NCBI RefSeq assembly: GCF_030445035.2
Contig: NC_080680.1
Location: forward strand, 120,058,228 to 120,122,227
Source of the DNA: Dasypus novemcinctus
Taxonomy: Eukaryota; Chordata; Mammalia; Cingulata; Dasypodidae
DNA: 64,000 bases
Reading direction: 5' to 3'
The notes under the pieces are model-generated. The model was not told the origin of the DNA. It did not search any database and was given only the letters and a program-made list of their open reading frames with translations. Below are positions 21,726-34,280 of the stretch, piece by piece. The translations under genes were made by a program, and so were the position numbers. The number at the start of each line of letters is the position of its first letter. Within the stretch, counting starts at the first letter, position 1.

Positions 21726-23008
21726 ATGCTTAGCACCTTTTAATCACCTTTCTCTGAGCAGCAATAACCCATCTTTGCCTTTCCTGGCCCAGTCTCCATG
21801 ATGCATCCAGAAAACCCTACCCATTTGCATTGTCTTGAGGGCTAGGGGCCCAGTAGGTTCCTCCTTTCTCGTGGCACCAGCTCCTGAGCAGAAACTGGCT
21901 TCCGGGAGCTTGTAGGGGATGCTAAAGCTGGACTAAGTATCCAAGCCGAGTATCGGCCCCAGCATTGGTGGGTTGTCAGGCTTGGCCGCCTTAACCTCCA
22001 TATTCAGATAAGAGGGTTTCTATCCGGCCAAGCAGGAAAGGAACCTTCCAGGAAAGCTCTCTTACCTCCAGCACTGACCCTCAGCCCAGGACGGAGGGCA
22101 TGGGGCATATCCAGAGTCTTCCCACTCACCACAGGCAGCCAGGTTTGAGGTCAGGATGCCAAAGCACTGTTGCTCCCGGTGGTCGCGAGGCAGACGGCAG
22201 CACGTCCCCACGCAGAGGTGAAGGCTGTGCTGGCTGCGCTGGCTCAGCTGATCTTACAAGCGCGTCTGAGGCTTAGCAGGGAAGCCGAGAGCTCGCTCAC
22301 CTAGGAAGCTTTTTCAGCCCAGGACCTGAACCCACCCAGCCGTGTGCTGGAGACTGTGTGTCCTGGGTGAGAGCCGAACTGGGAGCATCTGTCCCCAATT
22401 CTGTGTTCAGTGACATCCTGCTCATGGCTCGAAACCAGCCATGGTGGGAGTAGCATTACACCACAGGACACAGCAGCAGCTACAATGCAGGGATGGGTAG
22501 GGTTTGGGAAGAAGCCGTTTTCCAGTCAGTACACCCTGAGGGCTCCCAGCTCCCTGTCAGGGCACAAGCTGGCTTCAGAAGAGCTGAGTGGGGATTGGCC
22601 CCAACGTCTGCCCCTTCCCGCCAACCTCGTCTCACATTGGCTCAAGCTCCTGTGTGCCACATTCTTGCCCTACACGTACTTAAGCAAAGGGACCCCACTC
22701 AGGCATTTTTCTCAGGACAAGAATTAGCTGGCAGTTCATCTTGATTTTAAAAAAAGAAAAAGGAAAAACAAGGTCACAAATTTCATCATTGGCTGGGCAC
22801 CCTTGTAGTAAGGCACCCTGCTACCTTTTATATAATAATTACTTAGGAACCATAAAGATTAGGAATCACAGTCCTTTTAATTCCTGCGCATTTCTAAAAA
22901 CTATTACTATTTAGGAAAGACCCCCAATCCTGTAGTGATAAAAGGAAAAACTCCATTGCAGGATAGTATCATTGAAAGACTCAGAAATACCTGGGTTTGG
23001 ATTCAGTC
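21726..23008. other. GRIN3A intron, no gene seen
   Basis: Two overlapping open frames at 22410-22744 have no family similarity. No exon or RNA recognised. Confidence 0.4.
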
Positions 23009-23020
23009 ACAGGTAGGTTT

Positions 23021-23381
23021 GGTTTTTTTTTTCCTTTTTTTTTTTTTGTCTTTATTTTTTAATGTTACATTCGAAAAATATGAAGTCCCCATATATCCTC
23101 CACCCCCCTCACCCCACTCCTCCCACAACAACCACCTCCTCCAACATCATGGGACACTCACTGCACTAGGTGAACACATCTGCTGCACCATGTGGTCAAA
23201 GGTCCACATTACAGTTTACACTCTCCCCCAGTCCACCCAGTGGGCCATTGGAGGACACACAATGTCCAGTAACTGTCCCCGCAGTACCACCCAGGACAAC
23301 TCCAAGTCCTGAAAATGTCCCTACATCACATCTCTTCTTCCCACTCCCCACCCCCAGCAGCCATCATGGCCACTTTCTCTA
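23021..23381 (-). mobile_element. Truncated L1 3' end, antisense, with target duplication
   Basis: A T-rich start is followed by TTTTTTAATGTTACATTCGA, AAGTCCCCATATATCCTCC, and then CCATGTGGTCAAAGGTCC. It is flanked by ACAGGTAGGTTT at 23009-23020 and 23382-23393, a 12-base target duplication. It inserted into or next to a MIR, which resumes at 23395. Confidence 0.88.
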
Positions 23382-23394
23382 ACAGGTAGGTTTT

Positions 23395-23535
23395 TTATCA
23401 AAGCTCCACCTCGTATTTGCTGTGTGATCATCAGCAACTTACTTAGCCTCTCTGTGTCTTTCCTCTTAAAAATGAAGATCATTCCTACATCACAGGATTG
23501 TTTAGTGGAGTCAAAAAGATAAAATACATAAATGC
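23395..23535 (+). repeat. MIR SINE fragment
   Basis: CTGTGTGATCATCAGCAAC, then TACTTAGCCTCTCTGTGTC and GAAGATCATTCCTACATCAC follow the MIR order. Confidence 0.7.
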
Positions 23536-25269
23536 AGTCATTCCACTGGTTCCCTTCCCCCTTCATCCCTTCCTACAAGATCACCATGTAAAGGAGACCC
23601 CCTGGGTCCTTGGGGGTCCTCACTTAGCACTTAGCCACGCCCACACTGAAACTCCTACCACAGCAGAGACCTGGGACATTTGTGAAGTCCCCACCCAGAA
23701 AGAAAACAATGGAAACATTATCAATGTCCTCCCTACCCCCTCATTTGCAGGGGATGATAGACTTCTTGAGAACCAGAGAAAATTTCAGAGAGAATCATTC
23801 ACTCCCAACCTATTTGACTTTGTGGAGGAAACTTTACGGTACTCCACAAGGAAAGTGAGTGTCCATGAGACTAGCCGGAGGGGACCTCTTACGGAGAGGC
23901 ATTATTTGCATACCCTGCAGTGTGCACACTAAAATTTGGAAAATTTTAAATTACGACTAGAGGTTTGAGACAAGTTGGATTACACATATCAATTCAGCAA
24001 GAAAGGAAAAGTATTGCAACTTCTGGAGTGCCTGGAATGAACAAGATAATTGCTCAGTCAGAATCTACCCAGTCCAGTTTTGTGGCAATGTGGCAATACC
24101 TTGAACTGACAGTCTGTCTCTGACTTCAGCTTTGGAAAGTTGGGGTAGTATGGATATTTGGGGAAGAAGGTCACGTTCACTTTCAGGTTAGAATGCCTTG
24201 TTTTTTTCTCTCAGTTAATTGCTGGCTGTCAGCAATCTAGTTCTATACAAGTCCTTGGGGCAATAAGAGTTAACACTTACTGAGCTGGCAGTTACTTGCC
24301 ATCATTACTATCTGGCAGGTACTTTTACATTTGTTATATCATTTAATCGTTGAAAATACATTGTGAGGTGGGTGCCATCATCTGGGTTTCTAGTCTTCTC
24401 CAAGCTCCCCACTGATTATAGTGGCAAAGTAAGGACTTAAACCCAGCTTTCTTCCCCCAAACCCTGAGCCTTTTTTCCACCACTGCACTGCCTCCTCCTT
24501 TTATGTTTCCTATGTTTACCTGCCTCAAATTATTTCTGATAGTCTTATAAGTAGAATCAAATCAAGCCCCAGTTTTCACAAGGGAGGAAACTGGGGCCCA
24601 AAGAGGTGAAGTTGCTTGTTGAGGGAAAACAAGATCAAAGTAAAGCCCCCCACAATTTGATCCTATGCATTGCAAAGAAACCGGTAGATTAGGCAAGACT
24701 GCTTTCAGCTGTCTTCCACTTTCATCTCATCTTGAGAAATAGGTGGCAGTATTTAGATTAAACTGATAACAGCCACCAATATGCCTTGAGGTCACACCAA
24801 TAACAACATGCTATTTTGACTCCTACATCAATGGATTGTGACCATACTCTCTACCATATGTTGCAATCCCCAGACCAGGAGGCAATTTTTGGGGAAAAAA
24901 ATTATATATATATATGATCTTAGTGCAGTTGGCTTAAAAGCATTTTCAAGGAAAAGCATTTTAGAAATTAAAAATGTACAAATTCCATTCTTCCCTTGTG
25001 CTTCTGAGTCTCTCTGCTGGGATGCAGAGTAGGTAGTTTAGTCTGGCTGCCATAGTTATCTATTTTGCATTCTTTGGAAAGGGACAGACTGGGAGTTTTT
25101 TTAAGACAGGGTGGCATCATTATAGATAGCAAGGTCATAAGCCTGAGAATCAGAACTGGGCTCTTGACCTGTTGAGCTGGCTACTCTAACTAGCCCAGGG
25201 GTCAGTGACTGTGTGAGAAACAACCATGAATTGTAAGTCAGGTGTCATTTTGTAAAGGGATGAATTGAT
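23536..25269. other. GRIN3A intron, no gene seen
   Basis: Contains an antisense MIR at about 24260-24500 (TTAACACTTACTGAGC, ATATCATTTAATCG, GTAAGGACTTAAACCCAG). The 144-codon frame at 23498-23932 has no recognisable domain. Confidence 0.4.
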
Positions 25270-25730
25270 TCATAGTGATGCAGGTAAGAGCAGTTTGATT
25301 AGATTATTCCATTAAGGCATAGCCCAGAGTGGGTCTTAATCCTTTTATTGGAGTCCTTTATACACAAGATGGATATACAGAGAAAAAAGGCCACAGACAC
25401 AGAGAGAAACCTCCAGAAACTGAGAGAGAGAGAGAGCCCCATAGGTCAGAAGCTGAAATCAATGGAACATGGGAGAGAGAAAGTCACAAAAAGAACAGCC
25501 AAAAACTGAAGGCAACAGAGCCTAGAGGAGAGTCAGAGACCAGCAGGTGCCGCTGTATGCCTGATCGCCCATAGCTCCAGCTCTGGGGAAAAGCGTCTCC
25601 TGATGCTACCTTGATTTGGACACTTTCACAGCCTTAGAACTATAAACTTATAAGTTAACTAATCCGCACTTTAAAGAACAGCCCATTTCTGGTATATTGC
25701 CTTGGCAGCCTTTAGCAAACTAGAATGCCC
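25270..25730 (+). mobile_element. MaLR-like LTR, sense
   Basis: The end reads AACTATAAACTTATAAGTTAA, then GCCCATTTCTGGTATATTGCC and CAGCCTTTAGCAAACTAGA, the usual 3' end of this LTR group. A GAGAGAGAGAG stretch and CCTTGATTTGGACACTTTC precede it. Confidence 0.6.
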
Positions 25731-26195
25731 CACCCTGTCTGAAATGCACAATTGACCAAAAGATATAAATACATGATTTTCACAAAAAGAGATAGAAAAA
25801 AATGAAAAAATATTCAGTGTCACTAGTTTGATAAATTCGAATCAGAATATGTAAACTGGGAAAAATAATTTATTTTAAAAATGAGGATTGGCCAGGATGT
25901 GAACATCCTGTGTGGTGGGTTTGTAGAGTGGCATTGGGAATGGTTTCTGCCTTTTTGAAGGCCATGAAAATATACCAAGAGTCTTGAAAACAGTTATATC
26001 CTCTGACCCAGTAATGCCACCCATTGCAATACATATATGTACCAACAAAGAACCAAAAATTATTTTTAAACACTGTACACAAAAGACTTTTATTGCAGCA
26101 ATATTTATAATATATTAAAAAATAAATCATATTCAAACAAATACCTGACAGTTTGGGAGTAGTGAAGTCAATTATTATTTAAAAAATAGGTGATA

Positions 26196-26376
26196 CTGGG
26201 GAGTGGATGTAGCTCAAGTGCTTCCCATTTATGAGATCCAAGATTCAATCCCTGGTACCACCTATAAACCAACCAACAAACAAAAAACACAACTCTCATT
26301 GAGGAGCAGATGTAGCTCAGTGGTTGAGTGCCTGTTTCCCATGTACAAGGTCCTGGTTCAAACCTTGGTACCTCCT
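26196..26376 (+). mobile_element. Dimeric DAS-type tRNA-derived SINE
   Basis: Two tRNA-like units lie head to tail: GGGGAGTGGATGTAGCTCAAG at 26199, and GAGGAGCAGATGTAGCTCAGT at 26301. They carry the A-box TGTAGCTCA and B-box-like GATTCAATCC and GTTCAAACC. A 13-base duplication, AAAATAGGTGATA, flanks the pair (26183-26195 and 26377-26389), so it inserted as a unit. Confidence 0.88.
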
Positions 26377-26834
26377 AAAATAGGTGATAGTATCCAGTCA
26401 TTAAAATAAACAAATGAAATGACTATGTAAACCCAGAAATTTGAACAGTAATATTTAGTTTTCCTTAAAAGCATAATGCATCATCATTATATCCTGTGAT
26501 TACAACTCTGGAAAATATATTTGCATGTGATCATAGTTCAAAAGAAGAAATGGAGAATTGAAAGTCTTTGTTTTTACAGTAAAAAGATTGTGCGTAATCA
26601 CCTCAATTTTAATTTTAAAAAATAATTTTTCTGAGTTTTTAAGCTGTTTTCATAGTAAATTAAAATTTTCAACAGACTCTGGAATAGAGTTAATGTAGCA
26701 AATTAAGTTCCAGTTCCAAGCCTACAAGGTAGATGCTAGAGACTCGGGGGGTTCAAGGAGCAGAGAGACGCAGCCCATCCTCAGCAACGTAGGCAGGGAC
26801 GGTGTTGATGAGCCGCTAAGCTGTTTCTAGATCT

Positions 26835-27220
26835 TAGTTCTCTAGAGCTGCCAGAGCAAAGAACCACCAACTGGGTGGCTTCAAACCACAGAGACATACT
26901 GTCTCACAGTTCTGGAGGTCAGAAGTCAGAAATCAAGCCATCCTTGGGCTGTGCTCCCTTGGGCACCTCTAGGGGAGTCTTTCCTTGCTTCTTGAAGCTC
27001 CTGGTGTTTGCCAGCATCCCTTGGCTTTTGAGGTGCATCATGCCCATCTCCAGTCAGTCTTACAAGGACACCAACCATGTTGGATTAAAGCCCACCCTAA
27101 TCCAGTATGACCTCATCTTAACTAATTACATCTTCAAAGACCCAACTTCACAGTCTCTGGATTTGGGGTTAGGATTCAAACTTGTCTTTTGGGCAACACA
27201 AGTCAACTCAGGTTAGAGAT
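26835..27220 (-). mobile_element. MaLR-like LTR, antisense
   Basis: TTCTCTAGAGCTGCCAGAGC, CTGTCTCACAGTTCTGGAGG, TTACAAGGACACCAACCATG and then GGGTTAGGATTCAAAC are in antisense MST/MLT1 order. Confidence 0.7.
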
Positions 27221-27705
27221 GGCACAGGTGTCCGAGGCACCAGGACCCAGGAAGTGATGGGAAGCTCTGGCAGACCCTGACTGCTGTCGGTCTAGAACCT
27301 TCTGCTTACCCACATGGGTAAGCACTGTTAACTTCAGCTCATGCAGTGTCTCCCTGGATTTTTTTCTTTTATTAAATGTGAGATTTCAGGCTTTTCTTCA
27401 TGAGAAAATTCTAGATTCTCTGACTGAATCTCATCTTCTTCTTCATGATTGCTGTTAAATGCCTTTTTAGAAATCCTGAATGATTACACCACTCAGTCTT
27501 ACCCCACCCTCTCCAGCCGAGCAAACTCTCTCCTGTGGGAAACCCTGCGTTTGATACCTCTGGAGTCCGTAGGCTATGAAGGAATCCATCTTCTTCTACC
27601 TCTCCCCAACAAAGGGCTGTATGTCTAGACACAACAATGAATTCTGCTAAATTTTATTGAGCTACTCCACCTCTGGGTAAAAATAGTAAGGGAAGAAAAA
27701 AAAAA

Positions 27706-27736
<31 letters not shown>

Positions 27737-29084
27737 TCAGGTTTTCAAAATTAAAACAGCCTTTGCCTCCTCTTCCTGCTCCTGACTATCCACAAGTCAT
27801 CAATATTCCAGAAGCATCCAAGCCTTTCTTTTCTTCACCTCTCACCAAAATCATTACTAAAATCATTATTTAAAAAACAAAGAACTTTTTTGAGCACTAG
27901 GATTTGGCTTAAGAAACTCAGAGAGGAGATCATGCAAAATTTAATGCACTGGATCATGGGAAAACAAAGGGATTTCCCTGGTTCTTATAGTCATTTTGCT
28001 CTGGGGAATTGCACTTAATAGGTACTTGAACTCTTGAGGGTAATCGTAACTAAGGTCCTTCTCAAATAGGTATTTCATTCAATGAACATATATTGAGCAC
28101 CTACTATATACCAGGTTCTGGAGACATGGCAAAGAAAGGCAGACCCTTAGTCTGTCAGAGATGCCTTCCTAGGGCAGGCTCACCATTCATTGTAGTCAGC
28201 ATTCTGCATGAGAAATGGTCTGTCACAAAAGGCTTCTCTGCTATTGTGTGATCTTCCCAACTCAGAGCTAAAATCCTCTGAGTGATACATCCTCCAGTCT
28301 ATTAGAGTCTTTGGTGGCAAGCCACAGCTTGATCTAGGCTTGGAAAGAGGATGGTCAATAGGATAATGGTGAGACTCAATGTTCTAAAGTAAGAAGAGCA
28401 ACAGATGAGGCCTGAGGAGTGGCAGGGCTCAGCTGGGGTCCAGGGATGCCGTGGCGTGAACTAGGGAACTAACATTTGGGGGCACCAACGTTGGAAATGA
28501 CTCTGCTCCAACCACTTTCAATGCCGAATATCTCTGCTGCAGATGCAAATTGGCCTAACTGGGGCCCCATCCCTGGCCCTGGCACCAGGCAGTGGGGTCC
28601 TGTGATCGGTGGGTGCCCCTAAATCACATGAAGAGTGGGGAGGGCACCCCCAAAGGAAAGGATCCTCAGCAAACACAGCCAATGTACTTCCACTAGAAGC
28701 TGGCTGAAAAGATTATCTTCACTCTGCAATGTTTTACTTTATTATTTTAAATATATTTTCCTCCCTTTTCCAGATTGATGAATACTGACATTATCAGAGT
28801 GGCAAATGGCCCCAGCTCTCCAGGCTTCAGTTTTCTCACCTGTCAAGTGCGAATAGCCATACTTGGAAGTGTGAATACCAATATTATGCTCCCTCGCAGA
28901 AGTATTTTAAGAAATTCCTGAGATACTTGAAAGTGTTTTTTTTTTGGGGGGGGGAGGTGAAATTAATACAAATTTTTATCCTACAGAATGGATTCCAGCT
29001 TTCATGTGCTTTCATTCATTCATTCAAAAGTTATTTATCAGGTGCCTAATATCTGCTAGACACTGTTTCGAAGTCTGAAGTCAA
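27221..29084. other. GRIN3A intron with an (AT)n tract, no gene
   Basis: A run of A then alternating AT/AC lies at about 27695-27737. Around 28075-28125 TATTGAGCACCTACTATATAC is an ancient repeat motif. No gene recognised. Confidence 0.4.
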
Positions 29085-29440
29085 GGTGTCAGGAGCGTCT
29101 TGCTCTCTGTGAGGGCTCTAGGGAGAATCCTTCCCTGCCTCCCCCACTTCAGGTGGCCCCAGGCATTCCCTGGCTCGTGGCAGCACAGCTCCAATCTCCA
29201 CCGCCATCTTTGCCTGGCCGCCTTCCCCTTGTGTGCATGGCTCTCGCTGTTCTCCTCTCCCCTTCTTGTAAGGACACCAGTCATCTTGGATGAAGGGCCC
29301 AGCCTACTCCAGGCTGACATCATCCTAACTAATTACACCTGAAATGATCCTATTTCCAAATAAGGGCACATTCTGAGTACTGGGAGTTAGGACTTCAACA
29401 GACCCTTTTGGAGGACACAGTTCAAGCCATAATATCAGGA
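29085..29440 (-). mobile_element. MaLR-like LTR, antisense, 5'-truncated
   Basis: TAAGGACACCAGTCATCTTGG, then CATCATCCTAACTAATTACAC, CCTATTTCCAAATAAGGG and GAGTTAGGACTTCAAC are in the expected order, ending near AGCCATAATA. Confidence 0.65.
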
Positions 29441-32400
29441 GGAAACTAAAGCAAGTAAGAGGATGTGTTCCTCCTAGCAAAGGAAAGAAGGTTGGGAAGG
29501 ATTTTCCCTTCTCTAGCGTGATTAGGGCAGGCTTCCTTGATCTAGTGACATCTGAGCAGAGATCTCAAGAACACAAGGCAAGCAGCCACATCCACTCCTG
29601 GTGGAAGAGTCTTCAGGCAGAACAAACAGAAAACGGAACAACCCTGAGGCAGGAATTTGCTGGGTAGATTTAAAGAACAGAGAACAAGCCAAAGGGGCTG
29701 AAAGAGTGAGCAAATAAGAGAGAAGAAAGGTAAGAAGTTAGAAAGGAAGCAGGGACTAGATCATAAAGCCTTGAAGGACCTTGCAAGGACCCTGACATTT
29801 GCTCTGCATGAAGCGGAAAACCGTGGTTGGGCTCTGAGCACAAAAAAGATGTGACATTTTGAAAGGGTCATTCTTGCAACTAAAGGGAAACCAATTAGGA
29901 GGCTATTTCAATAATCTGAGTAGAGGAGGATGGCTTGGGTCAGAGTGATTGTGGTGGTGGTGGGAGGTGGTCAGATTCTAGATCTACCTTAAATATGGAG
30001 TCCAGGATATTTATACTCAGACTAGACGGGGGATGCTAGAGAAAGCTGAAAGGGACTCTAAAGGCTTTCAACCTGAGCAGTTGCAAGGATGGAGGTTCTA
30101 CTGAGATGAGAAAGATCTCAAGGAGCAGGTTTGAAGAGGGGAATTAGGATTTTGCTTTTGATGTGTTAAGTTTAAGATGCGTCTGTTAGATATCCAGTAG
30201 AGAAGCTGGGTGGGCAGTAGGGAAGAAAGATAGACATTTGGGAGTCATTGGCATAGAGGAGCTATTTAAAATCATGAGTCTAGTTGAGAAAGTGGGGATA
30301 AAGAATTGAAGACATGTTTATGTTTAAGGTCAGGAATGTGGGAAGTAACCAGCAAAGGAGACTGGGGTAGAACAAAGAGAAAGAGAGAGAGATAGAAAAA
30401 AAAATGTAGAAGATGTATCTCAGAAAGGAGGGAGTAATCAATGGTTTCCAAGCAGCTAATATGTTGAATGAGGTGAAAACTGACCTCTGAATTTGGCATC
30501 ATGGGGGTCACTGATGACTTTGTTAAGTGTTGTTTTGGTGATGAGTGGGGACAAAACCCTGTTCAGAGTGGACCCAAGAGAAAATAGGAGGATAGGAATT
30601 GGAAGTGGTGAGTATAGATCACTCTTTAGAGGATCAGAGAAATTGGAGGTTGCTGTGTGTTTCGGGGTGAGGGTAGGGAGCCAAGAGGATTAGCTGCATA
30701 GGACTTGATCAGTAACTTCTAAAGAAAAGGATGAGTGAAAGGCCTGAATGGCATTTCTTGCTGGAAGCTTGAGCACGGGTCAGCTCTCAAGCCAGCTGGC
30801 TGATGTGTCAGGTGTCCACATCTGGGCAAGATCCAAAGCAGGGGTTGGACAGCAACAAAATTGGTGCTCTTGGCCTCCACATATCACGGAAGCACTGATA
30901 ATCTGGGTGGCAGGTGGATATTACATTTGGTAATACAGGCATCTGTCTTTAGCTAAAGCCCATCTGCTCCTGGAAATGTATTGGCTGGTGAATTGACAGA
31001 TGGTGGGAGCTGTTTTCATTATTGTTTTAAGTGTTTATAGTTTTATTAATGCCCTGGTGAAAAATCCGCTGTCTAATCACAAGGTCACTTTTTACTGGCC
31101 TTTGCAGTCCCCTTGACTTTCTTCATTCTGCTCTTATGTTCCTTTTGCTGTTTTCTTGAGGTTTTTTTTCTTCTCATACAGGCCATGTTTTGCAAGTGTT
31201 ATGTCTGCATAATCCAAGGAATCGTAAATCATAATCCAAAGCCCATTGTTTTGCCACCACCACAGTGGGTTCTGAATACCAATGCAAAGATGACACCCGG
31301 TCTTCTCTTGTACATTATGGCTAGTTTTCCCCAAATTTCTGTCTTAGGTTCTGTTGCCTTCCCAGGGTGAAGGATGTCAATGACCTTTTGTTTCTGCTGA
31401 AGTGGTCAGTCCTGAACTTCCTGGTCCAGATAGTTACCGTGTCATTCATGGTAGTGGGCAATCCTCAGGCAGCCAAGAAGGAAAAGCCATTTCCATTATT
31501 TGTAATGGGAAAAATAATTAGACATTCCTACTTCATCCAAAAATCCCAGCCAGTTTCCCTATAACTAAAACACTCTTAAACACCTGTAAGTATTTAATAT
31601 CTAATACACACACATGGACTGTTATATACCATAACCCACCATGGATTTCTGCATAATATAAAGCATTTAAAGCACCAATTCTTTAACACTAAATTAGTGG
31701 GTCTATCTGGGTACAGCATGCAGAATACAGTATCAGATACAAACTGTGCTTTCTCTCCACATGGCAATGAATATGTACTAATGAAAATGAACACTGTAAT
31801 AAAATGTTGAAGAAGCAGAATGAGCATAAATAACATTTAGCAAAAACAAAACAAAACAAGCAACACAATTCTTTAAATGGTTATTTACTTACTAAAGCAT
31901 TGACAAAATGTGACTGGGTAGGTTATGGCGAGCTTGTGAAAGCTAACATGAAATCATAAAGGTTGGTTTGTCCATGGCTAGAGCCAGTCTTCTCTCCTCA
32001 ACACTTGAGCCTTGGGGTGTGTGTGGCTTGAGCTATCAAATGAAGCTGCAGACAAAACAAGGGGTTGAAAATTTTTAAAAATTCAAAACAATGTCTGTTT
32101 CCATTCACTTTGCTTGCATTTATATAGCTCTTGACAACATAAGATGGGCCTTGAAATTGCATTTCTAAATGTGATATTTCTAACTCATGTCACTTGTAAC
32201 CGCAATCATCTTGTCTGCACAATCTAAATGTATTTTTAAAATTTGACATTAAGTATCCATTTTTCCTCTTCTTCCTCTTCCTCTGACAAATGGTGAGATT
32301 TGAGATGAGCAAGTTCCTCTTGATGAAATTTTTTTTTCTTTGGATAATGTGGGGTGGATGCGCAGATCTTAAAGCACAGCATGTTTAAATAACATAATCC

Positions 32401-33853
32401 TAGGCGAAGAGCGGCTGAATTACAGCTGCAGCTGTACATCTTATCACCCAGACTCAGACACAACATAAACATTTTCACTGGTGCGCACAGGCAGATTTAT
32501 AGTGGATTTGAATTCAGATGGTGAATTTTGAACAAAAATTTTTGCACACTGCTATAATGAATACACAGCAAGAATTCTGATAGCAAGGGAGTAAGTGGTG
32601 TTTGCTTGAAAGCCACGCAGGATTTGGCATCAGGCAGTCAGGGCTTCAAAGTTTGGCTCTCTCACTTCTTAGTTTATGATCATGGGTAAGGAAATTAATC
32701 TTTAGGAGCCTCAATTTATGGGAGTAGCTTACAGGATTATGATAAACCCATCCTATATGGTGCACACATATTAGATGCACAGTAAAAGAACAAGAATTAC
32801 TTTCATTAGTCTATTAGTGTGTGTTGTAAACAAAAGAAGTTTAAGAAAAGAAATGCATAATCTAAACCAAACACAGCCTGTTTGTTATCAGGGTAATAAG
32901 AAGAAAATGAGACTAGTAATTTTTATGCACAAGAGAACAAGGGAAACCATGCATCTAAAGGCAAAATAACTCATTTGCCTCTGTAAACGTAATGTAGGTA
33001 GAAAATGAAGTTACGTTTCTTTGTAAATGTAAATACAAAAATTACATTTTTCTTTCTCATCTTGGTGCAGTGCCTTATAAGAAAGCAGGGCCCGTTCGTT
33101 TACCATTTTGCTGAATGCTTGGTGATGCTGGCGTTAAACTTCAGGATGGATTCCCCCAGTTAGTTCTTCATCCACAGCAGCAATAGACTGAATCTTCTCC
33201 AATAGCCACATGACAACTGGTCCAGGCCAAGGGCTATTTTCAAACACATTTGTGTGTATTCTCTGGAGGGCAGGGTTAGGCAGTGGTACAGAGATGTCCC
33301 CGAAAGAGCGCCCCTCCCCACCAAACACTTTCCTAGATTGGCGTGCCTTGTTCCCTGGGTCTGAGCTTCTGGCTCCATTCCATCTGTCCAGTTGTCTTGC
33401 CTTGTGCCTCCGTCTGCGGAGCCCCCTCTCTGCTCTTGTCTTACCTTCTCCAGAAGCCCAGCACTGGTGCTGGATCCACAGACACTGCTGGGAGTGTCGG
33501 CATGAAGGAAAAGAGAGCCCATGGCCCAACCTCCCTGCCTCCCTCTATCTTCTCTCCTCCCTCTCCGCCCTCCTTCCCTCCCTCTCTCCTCTGCCCTCTC
33601 TTGACAGTCCCGTGGTCCAGACCCAGGCATGCACCCCTCCATGCAACTCCAGGGACCATTCATCTAGCAGGACTGCGGCACTCAGCCCAGCCCTGGCCCC
33701 ATCCGGTAGTGAAACCTGCAGGGCACACTGGAAAGCAGCCCATCCTCTCCAGCTTGCCTGGAGCTCAGAATAAAGAATCTGAGTCTCCGAGGGCAAGCCT
33801 GGAGGCAGCCGCAGCTCAGTGTCCATCACCTCCCCTTTCCTGTTCTGCCGCAG
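29441..33853. other. GRIN3A intron leading to the M4 exon
   Basis: 29520-30000 contains an old interspersed repeat (CCTTGAAGGACCTTGCAAGG, then CAATTAGGAGGCTATTTCAA) of unassigned family. 32600-32790 is a probable MIR. Around 32330-32580 there are no recognised repeats, and an E-box pair CAGCTGCAGCTG (32426-32437) stands in possible regulatory sequence. Overlapping frames at 33134-34087 on both strands are not genes; they overlap the real exon in other frames. I found no exon encoding the end of the ligand-binding domain. Confidence 0.4.
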
Positions 33854-34018
33854 ACTTTGCAAATGGGCATCAAGCACTTCTCTGGACTCTTCGTGCTGCT
33901 GTGCATCGGGTTTGGTTTGTCCATCTTGACCACCATTGGCGAGCACATCGTGTACAGGCTGCTGCTGCCACGGATCAAAAAGAAATCCAAGCTGAAGTAC
34001 TGGCTTCACACTAGCCAG
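33854..34018 (+). CDS. GRIN3A: GRIN3A internal coding exon with the last transmembrane helix (M4)
   Basis: This exon encodes 55 residues of GluN3A, the glycine-binding NMDA receptor subunit of the neuronal plasma membrane. The translation starts [13 protein letters not shown] and contains a long hydrophobic stretch (about residues 9-36) that is the M4 helix following the ligand-binding domain. The basic RIKKKSK segment and a YWL triplet after it begin the cytoplasmic tail; YWL is the tyrosine-based endocytic signal described for GluN3A. The exon is preceded by a CAG acceptor (33851-33853) and followed by a GTGAG donor (34019). Its length of 165 nt is exactly 55 codons, so both flanking introns are phase 0. 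The protein match is from memory of the family and is unmistakable. The preceding exon, which should carry the end of the ligand-binding domain, was not found in the window. Confidence 0.97.
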
Positions 34019-34049
34019 GTGAGTGCCAATGGGGCCTCGCTCCAATAGT

Positions 34050-34280
34050 CTTATGCTTTTTTCCAATCTTTTTTTTTTAAGATGCATAGATTACACAAAA
34101 TGTTACATTAAAAAATATAAGAGGTTCCCATATACCCCACTCCCCACACCCCCCACTCCTCTCACATCAACAACTTCTTTCATTAGTGTGGTACTTTCAT
34201 TGCATGTGATGAGTACATTTTGGATCACGGCTGCACAGCATGGACTATGGTTTATGTTGTAGTTTACACTTTTAAATGCC
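34050..34280 (-). mobile_element. L1 3' UTR fragment, antisense, beside the M4 exon
   Basis: A T-run (about 34068-34079) is followed by AAGATGCATAGATTACACAA, CCCATATACCCCACTCCC and TTTCATTAGTGTGGTAC, the L1 3' end seen elsewhere in the window. It begins only about 30 bases after the donor of the exon ending at 34018. Confidence 0.75.

Noticed and set aside
26301-26376. A tRNA-like sequence with A and B boxes, considered as a tRNA gene
   Set aside because: It is one unit of a dimeric SINE with a target duplication, and it lacks a cloverleaf that I could fold convincingly.
33134-34087. Several overlapping frames of 130-220 codons upstream of and over the M4 exon
   Set aside because: No domain is visible, and the strands overlap each other. 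The real exon uses a different frame with splice sites and a clear GluN3A match.
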